Positions 1-11,515 of a stretch of DNA of 64,000 nt are shown piece after piece; the stretch's first letter is position 1; each line of letters opens with the position of its first letter. The DNA is taken from assembly GCA_034620365.1 (NCBI GenBank), contig JAQGEQ010000244.1, forward strand, positions 496,001-560,000, written 5' to 3'. Position numbers and translations under genes: made by a program. The DNA is from Pegea sp. RAD2-039. Lineage: Eukaryota > Chordata > Thaliacea > Salpida > Salpidae. Under the pieces are notes generated by a model. That model saw nothing but the letters and a program-made list of their open reading frames with translations, searched no databases and was not told where the DNA came from.

Positions 1-290
1 TTTTATTATTGTTTAAAAAAAACAGTTTGAGTTGCTTCATTTGCTAATGTTAAATTGAGGAAGAAAATTTATAGGGTTCAAATAGAAAGTTTTATTAAAA
101 TTAGTGATAGTAATAAGTACTTAGTTTTAAGATACAATTGGTACCTATGTAACTAATTAATTGAATCCATTCTACCAAGAGATGATAATTAGTTAGTTAA
201 AATTAGTTAAACTAAGAAATAAGATTTATAGAAGAAAAATTTAAAGTTCTACAATATTTTTGTTAGATTATTTTGCTATTTAAATTTCAA
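1..290 (+). repeat. R6 repeat remnant and AT-rich filler
   Basis: Bases about 20-100 match the 3' part of the R6 family (compare 61,850-61,925), sharing 'gcttcatttgc' and 'ggttcaaatagaaag'. The rest is AT-rich with no open frame worth calling. Confidence 0.5.
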
Positions 291-1262
291 TCGAGAGTCA
301 CTACAGAATTTTTACTTTAATATTTTAGAAAAGTACTCACAATCTAACAAAAGCTTGGAGTAATTAGTCAGAGAAATATTTGATATAATGTTTATAAATG
401 TGATACTTCAAAACTATTAAATATGGATTTAGTAAACTTGAATTTATTATTGATATAAAAATAACATTTTTGAAAAGAAACTAAACAAAAATAAAGGAAA
501 TTTATTTCCAATTTGTTTTTTTATTCCAAGGATTTTTGGAAATAAAGAAAGCAATTCTAATTTTTGTATATTCAAAAGAAGTTGAATTCTAAATACAATT
601 TTACAATTTCCATTTGACTTTTCGATCTATAAAGTTTTTTTTTTTTGCAGCACGATATTGCATGTCATTAATCATTTTTCAAATAACAGTCTTATAACTT
701 GGGTATTCGCTAAATGTTTTGGGGACTTTCTAGTAAAACTGATGTGTTTATTGAAAATGGAAAACTTTTGTTAGTTAAAATATATGAGAATATTTTTAAA
801 GTTAGGTAAAATACTTGTTGTTGCATTTATCAAACCAACTTCTAATAAAAAGCTAAATATTAATTAGAGTTTATAACTCAAAGTATCGAATATTTCTTAC
901 ATTTATAGACCAACAAATATTAGCTGCTCAAATTTGTAGTCAAATAAATTTTAATTTAATTTGAATTATATAATATTGAAGTTAATAAACATAATTTTAA
1001 AAGTTAACTAAATCATTAAGAACTTATTTGTAAGTTGTTCTATCCAAATAAGCATAAGGTCAAATTTATATTACGCTGAGAGCACCATTTACAAGTAAAT
1101 ACAAAAATATTGGTATATAAGCTTAAAGTTTGATAGATATAAACAAATTGGATTAAATATATGAAAAAAGGTGAGAAAAAGAATAACTCAAACATTAAAA
1201 AATCATGCTGTAGCCAAGATTCGAACCTAAGTTGCCGTGATCACAACACTTTTATAACAAAT
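291..1262 (-). repeat. Inverted copy of the tRNA-containing repeat at 40,860-41,820
   Basis: Read on the minus strand, this block follows 40,860-41,820 (+) over most of its length. Shared landmarks are the 'actttttcta aaatattaaag' stretch at one end, 'aaagtccccaaaa' in the middle, and the tRNA-like end at 1,205-1,262. The copies differ by many substitutions and small indels, so the duplication is old. No gene is visible. Confidence 0.75.
1205..1262 (-). repeat. tRNA-like 3' half of a SINE-like unit
   Basis: On the minus strand this reads as a T-arm-like block with a B-box sequence, GGTTCGAATCT, followed by TTGGCTACAG and then a T run. The same B-box block, tail and T run follow the intact tRNA at 40,900-40,933. 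I read it as the second tRNA-like part of a composite SINE-type unit rather than a working tRNA, because the 5' half is missing. Confidence 0.6.
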
Positions 1263-1562
1263 AAATCACTTTTTTTATCTATGAAATTCATTTGAAACTT
1301 TATTGTAAGTAGAATATTTTGCGCAAGTATACTGTTTCTTATTTTATGATAATTTTTATCTAATTATCCATTTTAACCTTTTCATTTAATCTCTAGTTAA
1401 CAATATTTAAGCTCAACGACATTACTGAAATCACCAAGCTATTGAAGACTAGAAGCTTTTTCTTGGAATTCAGTTCTGATGTAAATATCTATCATGAACT
1501 TTGTTACAACTCATTGCAAATCTTTCCCACTTTTATGTAATTTTTTTTGTATTTTTTAATTC

Positions 1563-1694
1563 TTAAACATTGGTGGTTTGCTTCTTGGCATAAACTTTGA
1601 TTAATAAAATTTTTATAAAAGGAACAATTTCTGTTGGTGTTTGTTTACCTCTTTCGACAAAAGCTTTTGAGCATTTTACAACGCCGAAAGTCAT
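1563..1694 (-). other. 43-codon open frame carried by a repeat
   Basis: An ATG-to-TAA frame of 43 codons begins MTFGVVKCSKAF and ends YAKKQTTNV. The same frame, at exactly the same length, is open at 59,258-59,389 (+). The third copy, at 21,044-21,178 (+), is broken by indels and a stop. Between the two open copies I count by eye far more amino-acid-changing than silent differences, so there is no sign of selection on a protein. It is most likely chance or relic coding inside a dispersed repeat. Confidence 0.3.
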
Positions 1695-2199
1695 TATAAT
1701 AAATTTGTTGAAATTATAATGATCATGAAATTTCTGAGCTATTGATAGATTTCAACATACAGTTTCAAGTTATTTAATTACAACATTTGTTTTACTGTTT
1801 TATTTTTATAAAGCTTTTGTTGCTTTGTTTTATGATTTTCACTTTGAATTTTAATAACTGCTTCTCTTTTAATATTTTAAGTTTCAAATATTTATAGTCG
1901 CATTTTACTACAAAATTTCTAAAAAATAATCAGTATATAAACATAATTTTTTTGTTTACTAGAAAAAAAGTTTAAAAATATGAGTAGTCTTATAAACTTT
2001 TTGTTTTATTATTATCATAGAAACACTGCAATGTTATATTTTTGATAATAACTTTTTAAAAAGTGGTGTAATGTTTTTTTTTGTGTTTATTTAAAATATA
2101 ATCTTTAAAAGTAAACACAAAGTAATATTAATCAATTATTTTTATAATACTTAAATGAGTTAAAAAAACATTTCTTAAATTATACAAAAAAAAAGTTTA

Positions 2200-3000
2200 A
2201 ATAAATTCTACCTTGTCAATTCATTAAGATTCAGAGTAAACCTGTCTTAAACAAAATATTTGCGATTTGTCTCACTCTTATTAAAATTTAGTACATTAAA
2301 CATTTACAACATTTTGTAAAATTTAATTGCATTTTACTATTTATTTTTCAGTCACAAGATGTCACTATAAAAGTTGTATGTTTATATTTTATAATTTTAT
2401 AAACGTTGTTTCCTCTTATCTGTCAGACATATAGTGTTACTCAGTGACTATGAGCTTACCAAACATTGTTTATTCATACTCATACAATTAGCTTTTTATA
2501 AATCGTATTTCTAAAAGTCTTAGTTTTACAGAATCATTAAATAGTTTAAAACTAAAATGTTTTATACACTAACAAGTACCTAATATGTTTTTATAAGACT
2601 GATAGCAAAAGAAATAAATATCGTCTCACAGTTTTACATAAATCAAACTTTTAAAGATAGATCAAAAATTTTAAAAAGCACTTTTTCATGACAAATACTA
2701 GATGAGAAGATTTTTTTAGATAAAGAAATGTTCTTTAACCTTTGGAAAGAACTTAAACACCTGAGTAAATTTTTGATATCGACTATTAGTCGATAGAATA
2801 ATTTGACAAAATATAGAAAATGTTAAATATAAAACAACTTGGATGTTTTATTTAATAATTTTAATTAGTAGGATTTTCAATTTGACGTCAAATATTTGTC
2901 AAAATTCAAGTTTTTAAAAGTTATTTTCAACAGGATAGTGATTTGAGTTACAAAAACATACTTAATGAAAAAAAAAAAAAAAAAAAATTTAATTTGTTTA
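2200..3000 (+). repeat. FB unit, order A-B-C-D-E
   Basis: Module A is 2,350-2,449 (100 nt; ends AGTCAC and GTGACT). Box B (GACAAATACTAGATG) is near 2,690. Hairpin C is 2,777-2,795 with loop TATTA. Palindrome D (TTTGACGTCAAA) is 2,881-2,892, and box E follows at about 2,930. A run of 19 A lies near 2,970. Confidence 0.8.
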
Positions 3001-4779
3001 GCAAATGTTTTTATTTAACTTAATAAAAATCTTTATATTTATAGACAGAAATAAAGTAGTTTAAAAAAGTTGTCATTAAAGTCTAAAAGCTGTTAATTTC
3101 ATAGTTAAGTTTTTTATATACTTTAATAATGAAAAGTTTGAAAATTGTGTTAAAGATATAATACGTATAATTGCATTTTGATATTTTAGACAATCAACAC
3201 TTTGTAACGTTCACAATCTATACATTGTAATAATGTTGAACTTGGACTATTATTTGACTCTAAAATTTATCAATGATTTATAAAAAGAGAATTTTGATAA
3301 AATCAAATAGAAAAACCTATTTGAAAAGTAAAGTTCCCAAACTTGCTTAATCAATATAAATATAGACAAATTAATATTTTTTAATATAGTTGTATACAGA
3401 AGATCTTTATTAAATGTAAATAAGGAAAACTTGTTTAATACATAACCATACTAAGACAAAAAAACTGAAATACTCGACTAAATAGAATAAATAATACACT
3501 ACACTTCATTTGATTTGATTGAAATAAACTTTAAAATATATGAATAAAACTTCTTTTCATTTCTATGCATTTAGTATATCAAACACTTAATAAAACCGTT
3601 AAACAAAAATTAAACCATAGACAATCTTATCGGTAATTTTTCATAAAGTTGTATAATCATATGATATGTAAATGTTCTTATCACAATTTTTGCTAGAAGT
3701 TTACCAGTAAAAACCAGAACTACAATTACAATTTGATTCATTGTTGAACCCATTTGATTTCTTCATTAAGTGGTTTTATCATGGAATTTTTGTTTTGTTT
3801 AAGAATGAAGAATTTTGTAAAAGTTTATTTGACTTTTATTCAATATAAAACTTATTGAAATACAAAGTTTATTTGATCGAATCTATAAAACTTATTACTT
3901 AAAAAGTCGAACAAAATAAAAAACATTAGGTAAATATTAGTAAAATACTTTTTATTATATAAATCTACAACATTCGACGACAATCTAAATATAACTTTTT
4001 CTGACATAATAGTAAACAATACTCTATTTTTAGATTTTTTTCACTTCAAGCTCGGAACTAATCAATTTCATTTCCAAAAAAGTTTTAAACTTAAACTTTA
4101 AATTTAAAATTGTTGAGCCAACGACATAATTGTTTAGTTTATTTTCACTTTTATAAGAATTTTTTTTGTTAACAGTAATTTGGACAATGTTAAAACTTTA
4201 GATAAAACTGGTTTATAATTTAAACTAAACTCTGATTATAAATTTGAAAAGAATTTCTATACAACATTTAGAAAAAAATTCATTTAAAATTATTACAATC
4301 ATTTTTACATAAAACATACTTTTATATTTATAGTAAAAATAAATCTTTTGAAACTAATTTTAGAAAAATTGATTTATAGGAAATATTAAAAACATAATTT
4401 ACAATGGTTGTCAAAATAAAAAAAAAAGTTTTTGTTGTTTAAAATAAATCTAGCTTATAAAAAAAACTTAATTTTTGAAAATTAGTTTTGTTTGGACAAA
4501 TGCTAGATTGAAAGAAATTAATAAGTATAAAAAATTATCTCTCAGCGAAAATTTGATCATCACTTTTATGCATTTAACAATTTGAAATTGACAACTTGTC
4601 GATAACTCAAAATGAGATAAGTAGCAGCTGGGTAATAACCTTATTTCTGAAAATTTCAACAAAATTAGAAGAGTCGTATTATCGCGATTTGTAAATAAAA
4701 TTTAATAGTAGGTTACAAAAAATTGACTCAACTCAATGACTTCAAACTTCGAAAACAAATTTACAATATTTTCCGGAAA

Positions 4780-5575
4780 CAGTTTCGTTCAAAATTATAA
4801 AAATCTCAAATAAAGTAATCATACTTACCAAAAGCAATTTGTTTTTATCTCCATTGTTTATATAGCAAATAAATATTATGATTAAGTATAAATCAAATTT
4901 AAAAAAAATAATAATCGAAAAATAACTTTATTCCGGACAAATACTAGATGATAAGAAGTTATTATATAAAGACGTTTATCCAAAATCATTTAACAACTTG
5001 TATGTCTACAGGATATATTTTTGATATCGACCATGGGTCGATAAAATAATCCGAAAATCAAAACTAAGAAATATAAACAAACCTGCTTTTTAGTTGAATG
5101 TTTCAATTAACAATAAGATGACGTAAATTGCAATTTGACGTCAAATATTTCTCTAAATTTTAGTATTGAAATTTTGTATAGTTTGTTATTTGTCTTTGTA
5201 AACAACAGGATAGTGATTCGATTTACAGAAAACTTAAGATGATTACTACCTAAAAATATTTTATTTGAACAGAATATGATTGATCTTAGTGAGTAGCAAG
5301 ATAGTCAATAAATAAATTCATTATAAACTTGCAGTAGTAAGTTAGAAAATATATTTTTTTCAATTTATACTTATAGTTTTTCTTTTCTTTTAAAATTTTC
5401 CAGCGATTTATGAAACAACTTTAGATTAATAGAAGTTAAATTTATTAATTTATTTTTTTCAGCCACAAGATGTCTTTATAATAGTTTTATTTTCATAATT
5501 TTCGAGATTATTATTATTCTACCTTTATTTCTACTTGACAAATAGTGCTGCTCAGTGACTTACAGATTCCAGTTT
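4780..5575 (+). repeat. FB unit, order B-C-D-E-G-A
   Basis: Box B is near 4,932 and is preceded by TTCCG. Hairpin C is 5,025-5,043 (loop CATGG), D is 5,134-5,145, E is about 5,205, G is about 5,290 and module A is 5,461-5,560. Here A comes after G, unlike the unit at 2,200-3,000. The unit abuts a truncated tRNA head on the opposite strand. Confidence 0.8.
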
Positions 5576-5580
5576 TTATA

Positions 5581-5601
5581 CTTCCGCTGCGCCACTCTGC
5601 T
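5581..5601 (-). repeat. Truncated initiator-tRNA head (first 21 nt)
   Basis: The minus strand reads exactly the first 21 nt of the tRNA at 40,774-40,845, from the acceptor strand into the D arm. Its upstream flank (5,602-5,650) also matches the upstream flank of that tRNA, including 'agctttataat'. The match stops abruptly at the join with the FB module. A duplicate of this join is at 48,005-48,025. Confidence 0.75.
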
Positions 5602-5666
5602 GAATGCATATTATTATTAGCTAATTATAAAGCTAGAACTTTCTATTAAACTACTTTACCTAAATA

Positions 5667-6897
5667 ATAAATAATAATAATATATGAATATAAATATATG
5701 TATGTATATATGTATTTATAGTACTGGTATTATATTTACCTCAATATTGTTGTTTTACAAAAAATCTTTTTCAATGTTTTTCAAGAATGATAATATTATG
5801 AAAAAGTAGAAATAAACAAAATAAGGAAAGTTATTAAGAAATAAAAACAGTAGCTTTTATTAGCAAACTTAAACTTAAAATTATGTAAATACTAAAATTT
5901 CATAAAACCAAATAGTATTTTTGAAAATAATCCATATTTTTTCATGTTTTGTTTTTCTCCTTTAATAGTTTTCCGACATTAAATTTACTTCAAAATATTT
6001 CACATTCAAATTTCGAGCTTTGGATAAATCTAAGTTTTCAATAAAATTTACTTTAATAAAATTGTAGAATAAAAATTAATATTTTTATTTTTAACAAATA
6101 CTTTTTATCAGCAGATAAAATTGTTCTACTTTTGTTGAATTAAAACTAAACAAAAAAGGAGAAAAAGTAATTTAAGAACTTTTTTTAATTTATATATCTT
6201 ATTGAATACTATTAAATCTGTTTTCTGAAAGATTATTAAAAAAATAATTACGTTTCTTTAATAATTTGTTTATAAGCACTCATCATTAATCATCGTTGAT
6301 CTTTAAGATCAACATCAGTAAGATCAACATCTTACCATTAACATCTGCATCTTATCCTCATCTTCTTCTTTCAAAAAGTCTTCTTTCAAACTAAAAATAA
6401 ACAAATCAGTCACTAATGACGTCATACGCTGATGAAGTCACCTTCGATCGACACCAGATATTCTTTTGAACTCATCAACTTCCGGCTTATACATCCTAGT
6501 CAAAAATCGTGTTCCACTTCGCAGTGAGATCTTGTAGAAAACTATTAATTCTGTTTTTGAAGAGATTATTTAAAAACTATTTTGTTTTTAAGAAATCATA
6601 AGAAATAAAAGATCCTCGAACAATTAAATTTCAAACTAATTTATTTTTTACTTACTGCTACTTTTTGGATTTTACTTTTAATGTTTTAAAAATAATAAAA
6701 ATACTTTTCATGTAAAATACCTTAAATAATTTTAATAAATGATTCTGAATATTTGAAAATAACTTTATATTTTCTTTTTCAATTTTACTTTTCACTTTTC
6801 AATCACCATCAAAATGTTTCTTTAGGTTCTTTTAAAAAAAGTTTTATTTTTATCTCTTAAAATCTTTTAGTTGAAGTATATTTGCATCTTCCTTATT
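5667..6897. other. AT-rich spacer with two perfect short palindromes
   Basis: No gene is seen. Two clean inverted repeats lie close together: 6,295-6,313 (GTTGATCTT and its complement around one T) and 6,318-6,335 (GTAAGAT and its complement around CAAC). A TGACGTCA site lies at about 6,418. Bases 6,700-6,897 match 17,890-18,090 in reverse and belong to the giant palindrome. Confidence 0.55.
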
Positions 6898-9480
6898 CAG
6901 ATTTAATTTTTTTCAATTTAGCGGATATCGATTTGCTGATGTTGGATAGTAGGTTTGAATTAGAATTATATATTTATCTTCAATTTTCAAAAAAGTTGTT
7001 TACTTGCTCTTTGAAAGTGCTTGATTAAAACCTTTTAAAATCTGTTTTATAATGAAGTAAATGTGGTTTGACTTTTTATAAGATTTTATTTAATGAGATT
7101 ACCAACTAAGTTCAAATTAACAAATACATCACTAACAAGTTGTCGATTTCAAAATGCTTTTGGAAATTAAAATTCTAAGAATTTAAAACTCAGTATTACA
7201 TCTTCGATTTAACAATTTCTTTTTATCTAGAGTTTGTCCGGACAAAAATCAATTCAGAATTTTAATTTTTAATTAAAAGTTTTCTTTTTATTTTATACTG
7301 TGAGAAAGTTGCTTTTTTTGACAAAAATTCTATATTAACTTTACTTTTTTTACTTTTTAGATTATAAATTTTCGAATAATTCGTATGATTAATATTAATA
7401 TAAACACCTCTAAAGTAGAACAATTAAAACGATATTTAATCAAATTGTTTCCAACTGTCTATAAAAATGTTTTTTATAGTAACTCATATCATCTTTTTCA
7501 AACAAACACGATTGCTTGTTTAACAGAATCAGGCTCAGCAAATAACATTATACCGAAACCTGAAGAACGTTTTTTTCTTGGATCTTGTCTTATAACGCAG
7601 TCGTTAAAATGGCCGAATTTGTTTAAGCAATCTCTTAATTTATCTGAAAAGGTATTTCAAATAGTCAGCATTATTACTAACATGATGTGAAAAAATTTTT
7701 ATGTAAATTTTGACTTCTATATAAAGTTCTTGACAAAATAATTAATTTTATTGTTTACAATATTATAATGTTACACCTTTTATTAGATATGATGTAATAG
7801 CTTTAGATATTTTTCTACGTGTTATATAATAACATATTATTATTATTATAATTAGTAGAAACATTTGTTTTTAATATTTGCTGAAACAAGAAAAATTATT
7901 CTTATGATTATGATTAAATCAAATTTATGAAATGAATTTTAATTTTTGAAAAATATTTTTTCTCCGGACAAATACTAGATCAAAAGAAGTTTTAATAACC
8001 AAGAACGTTAGTCATTCTTCAACTTCGCAAAAAACTATGAAAATTTTATTTTTTGATATCGACTATGTGTCGATAAATTAATTCCAAAATTATTACTAAG
8101 ATGTACAAACAAACTTTTAAGATGAAAGCTGCTTGAATTTATCAATGAAAGAAATTAGATGGCGTGAATTGCAATTTGACGTCAAATATTTGTCTCATTT
8201 CTAGTATTGAAATTTTGTAGAAAATATTATTTGTCGTTGTAATCAACAGAATAGTGATTTGATTTACAAAAACTTACGATGATTACTAACTAAGAATTTG
8301 TTTTTTATAGGATTTGATTGAATTTTGTGGGTAGCACGATAGTCAATAGATAAATTTAGTAAACTTTAGCAATAGTGAGTGAGAAAATATTTTTTTTTAA
8401 TTTTATTCATATAATTTTTGTTTTTCACTCATTTCAAATTATTCAGCAATTCATGAAAAAATTTAATCTTAACAGAAATTCAAAATATTACATTATTATT
8501 ATAATTTCTTCACAAGTCACAAGATGTCTCTAGAAAAGTTTTACTTTCATATTTTTAGAGATTATAATTGCTGTACTTTCATATCCATTAGACAAATAAT
8601 GTTGCTCAGTCACTTTAAGATTCCAGTTTATTCTACTTAAATATTTATATCAGTTTTATTAAAAGTAATACAATTAGCTTTATATAAAAAGTATTTGTAA
8701 TAATTTTTTAAGAATAATAATTAAGTTCTAATTAAATTTATTAAATATTTCGAACTATTTTCTAAAAAGATTAATAATCTTTTTCAGAAAGCATGATAAT
8801 TAAAATGTAATTCTTAGCTTCAAACATTTAGTTTTTTGGAATCTTTTTTTAGTTAATAAATTAAACAAGCACCAGTAATGGCTTAAAAATAAGTACTCAA
8901 TACTATCAAAAATTTTATTGAAACTTTCTTAATTACTGGCAGTAATTTATTTATATAAATTAATTAGCATAAAAGTTATAAACGTTATAAGGAATTAATT
9001 AATTTGTGTATTTTAGTTTTTTCCGTTAAATTAAGTTAATATTTTATTTATTGAATTGAAAACTCAGGACAACTTTGAATTATGCTTTTGTTTTTAATTT
9101 GATTTTTAGCCAAAACTATATCACACAAGTAGATGAAAATTCTTATTACATATTTTTATAACAATTCAAGTTATCATATTTTTTTTTTATTTCAGTTTCA
9201 GATTTATTGAAATTTGTTTAAGTAAAAATAGTTAGAATATGGAATTTTGAAATTTCAGTTTTAGATTTATTGTTTAAGTAAAAAAGGTGATTTATTTCTA
9301 TATTAACATGATTGTCGGTACATCAATAGAAAGCTTATTTTTTTGAGATACATTTGATAACAATGAAAATTAAAAACACTTTTAATCGGCAGCATCTACC
9401 AAAGTAAAATAGTAGAAAGTTTGATACTTTTTTATTACATTAAAATGTATGTTAAAAAGTTTTAATTTACTTAATTATAA
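6898..9480 (+). repeat. FB element with inverted B boxes around a core
   Basis: Reversed pieces of C and B lie at about 7,139 and 7,231 (ATCTAGAGTTTGTCCGGA). A core of about 700 bp follows, then forward B near 7,966 (TCCGGACAAATACTAGAT), C at 8,057-8,075, D at 8,175-8,186, E near 8,240, G near 8,330 and A at 8,515-8,614. The two B regions match as inverted repeats over about 35 bp, the layout of a foldback or long-TIR element. From about 8,860 to 9,480 it runs on into R3/R4 sequence. Reverse copies are 12,740-14,640 and 15,060-17,830. Confidence 0.7.
7385..7690 (+). other. 101-codon open frame in the FB element core
   Basis: An ATG frame of 101 codons ends in TNMM. The last 56 or so codons (from FQTN, through LTESGSANN and KPEERFFLG) are also open in the two reverse copies, at about 13,707-13,900 and 16,899-17,123. 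I do not recognise the protein; there is no signal peptide or clear motif. In copies 1 and 3 I count about nine or ten amino-acid changes against about two silent ones, so the frame looks neutral since duplication. It may be a captured exon or a relic of an autonomous parent element. A host gene is unlikely. Confidence 0.35.
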
Positions 9481-10189
9481 AAATGAAAAATATAATTTTT
9501 TTTAATGTTTAATTTGTTTGATACGAAAATCTATTTGTTAATTTCAAAATGTTTATTAAAGAAGATCATTCTTAAAATACAAATTTCAATAATACATTTT
9601 CGGTTTAACAACTTCTTTTGATCTAGAGTTTGTCCGGACGAAAATCAATTCAGAATTTTTATTTTTTCTTTTCTTTTTATTTTAAAACGTGATATAAGCC
9701 TTTTGACAACAATTCTAAATTAATATTACTTTTTTTACTTTTTACGCTTTAGATTAAAATATATAGAAGTTTTCAAGTCAGACATATAGAAACACTTTAT
9801 ACAAAAACAATTGATGTAATTATAAAAGTTTTATGTTTTGTCAAAATAATACAACCCGATTTATAGTTGTATAATACTATTATCATTTTATTGTTTACGT
9901 TACAATTCATATTATATTCTAAATAACTCTTTTTCAAAAAATAGAATAATGTTTGATTTGCGTTACTTTAAAAGGTAATCCGTAAAAATGTTTTAGAAAC
10001 TAATTTTATTCAACTGTTTTTAGAATATCAAACTAAGTATTGAAAAACATTTACAAAACTTTCAAAAAGAATTTTTTCAAACAATTTTTATCTTGCATTT
10101 TCGTTGTGAAAGAGTAAAACTAAATTTAGCTGATTATTTTCAATTTGTTTCACTTTTATTGGAGTTTTTATTTGTTAAGCTTTAAATTG

Positions 10190-10520
10190 AAAAATATTTT
10201 AAAATATGATTGCAATTTTACTATTTATTTTTCAATTACAAGATGTCAATATACTTGTCGTATTTTCATTTTTTATAAAATTATAAAGGTTGTATCTTAA
10301 GATCTGTTCAAGAAATACTGTTGCTCAGTGACTTTGAGCTTACAAACATTATTTTTTGTATTAATATCAGTTTTATTCAATCTCATACAATTAATATACA
10401 CAATACATACAAGACAAATACTAGATGAAAAAATTTTTTTATATCAAGATATGTTCTTAGCTCTAGATGAGAACAAGCAAAGATTCTGTTTATTTTTGAT
10501 ATCGACCATAGTCGATAGAT
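10190..10520 (+). repeat. FB piece, order A-B-C
   Basis: Module A is 10,234-10,333 (100 nt, 5' end mutated to AATTAC). Box B is near 10,412. Hairpin C is 10,500-10,517, with a perfect 7-bp stem and a 4-nt loop (CATA). An ATG frame of 67 codons crosses the piece but is only repeat sequence. Confidence 0.75.
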
Positions 10521-11119
10521 TACTCCAATGATTACAATTAAAAAATAACTACAACTAACGAATCTTCTTTAAAGTTCAATTTGATAGAACTACTTCGTGT
10601 GATTTGTTATTTGATATAAAAAATTTGTTTCTGAGAACTTCTTAAAATTCAGAATAGTTGTATAACTGCTAAAAGCATATATTTTTGTCGATAGGGTAGT
10701 TTATGATTTTTTTAATAAGTTCAAACAATTTTTCAACAAACAATGAAAACTTGAATAGAAACAATGTTTTTGAAATTAAAAATTATAAAAATGAAACAAT
10801 TTAAGTAGATATTTTTTGTAACTTTTATTAATGGGTAAGTTTGTTAGCCCACAAAACTAAAACTGCTTTAAAAAGAAGTGTTTAAAATGTAATTAAAGTA
10901 TGTAATTATCATTTTAGAGTAATGAAATATTCTTTAGCTAAATTCAGATTTTACAATTATGCTTATAATTCAATTGAGATTATTAGATTTTAACTAATAT
11001 TTTCAGATTCATTTTTCTTAAATTGCTGGATAATTTGAAATGATATAAAATGAGAAAAAGTTATTTTAAAGTATAAATAAAGTTCTATTAAACTCACTAT
11101 TTACAGTTACTTTGTTAAT
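10521..11119. other. AT-rich filler
   Basis: I see no gene, RNA or clear repeat boundary here. The stretch joins two oppositely oriented FB pieces. Confidence 0.4.
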
Positions 11120-11515
11120 TGACTTTTTTGCTGCCAACTAATTTCATTGATCTTATCTAAAAAAATAAATCAAAAAATTATGCTAGGTAGTAATCATCGT
11201 AATTTTTGTAAATCAAATTACTATCCTGTTGAACACAACGACAAATAACAATTTCTTTAAAGTTTGAAAACGATAAGATCCTTAAATATTTGATGACAAA
11301 TTGAAATTCACAAATGGAATTTTTTTTAGTTGAGACATTCAGTCAGTTCTACTTTGAAAGTTTGTTTGTATTTCTCTGTATAAATCTTTGCAATTATTTA
11401 TCGACAAATGGTCGATATCAAAAATAACCAACTATTAATTTACTTTCTTCTAATTTACGACTGAACAACCTTTATAATAAAAACTTCTCTTAATCTAGTG
11501 TTTGTCAGGAGACAA
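11120..11515 (-). repeat. FB piece, order B-C-D-E-G on the minus strand
   Basis: Read in reverse, B is at about 11,495, hairpin C at 11,399-11,417 (perfect stem), a decayed D (ATTTGATGACAAATT) at about 11,286, E at about 11,225 and G at about 11,130. It faces the A-B-C piece at 10,190-10,520. Confidence 0.75.

Larger units (their letters stand above)
2135..5666 (+). repeat. 3.5-kb segmental repeat, copy 1 (direct copy at 44,628-48,092)
   Basis: The segment matches 44,628-48,092 in the same orientation from end to end, including an FB unit at each end and the 21-nt tRNA head at 5,581-5,601. The second copy lacks about 150 bases that correspond to about 4,090-4,230. The first 1.4 kb also recurs at 55,370-56,770 (+). 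No protein-coding gene is visible. Confidence 0.8.
1258..9800 (+). repeat. Left arm of a giant imperfect palindrome
   Basis: Read forward, this arm has the same order of segments as the reverse complement of 13,980-21,482. Pairs found by eye are 1,258-4,275 with 18,870-21,482; 6,700-6,900 with 17,890-18,090; 6,898-9,480 with 15,060-17,830; and 9,545-9,800 with 13,980-14,250. The block at 4,275-6,550 has no partner in the right arm, which carries an R3 element there instead. The order is kept despite indels, which argues for one inverted duplication rather than chance placement of repeats. Confidence 0.7.

Noticed and set aside
1440-1556. Exon-like stretch (ITKLLKTRSFFLEFSSD) after a splice-acceptor-like TCTCTAG
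   Set aside because: The same sequence occurs in reverse at 21.2-21.36 kb and at 59.4-59.5 kb with stops in the frame, so it is repeat sequence with chance or relic coding.
4468-4662. 64-codon minus-strand frame
   Set aside because: It lies wholly inside the 3.5-kb repeat and is not kept in the copy at 46.9-47.1 kb.
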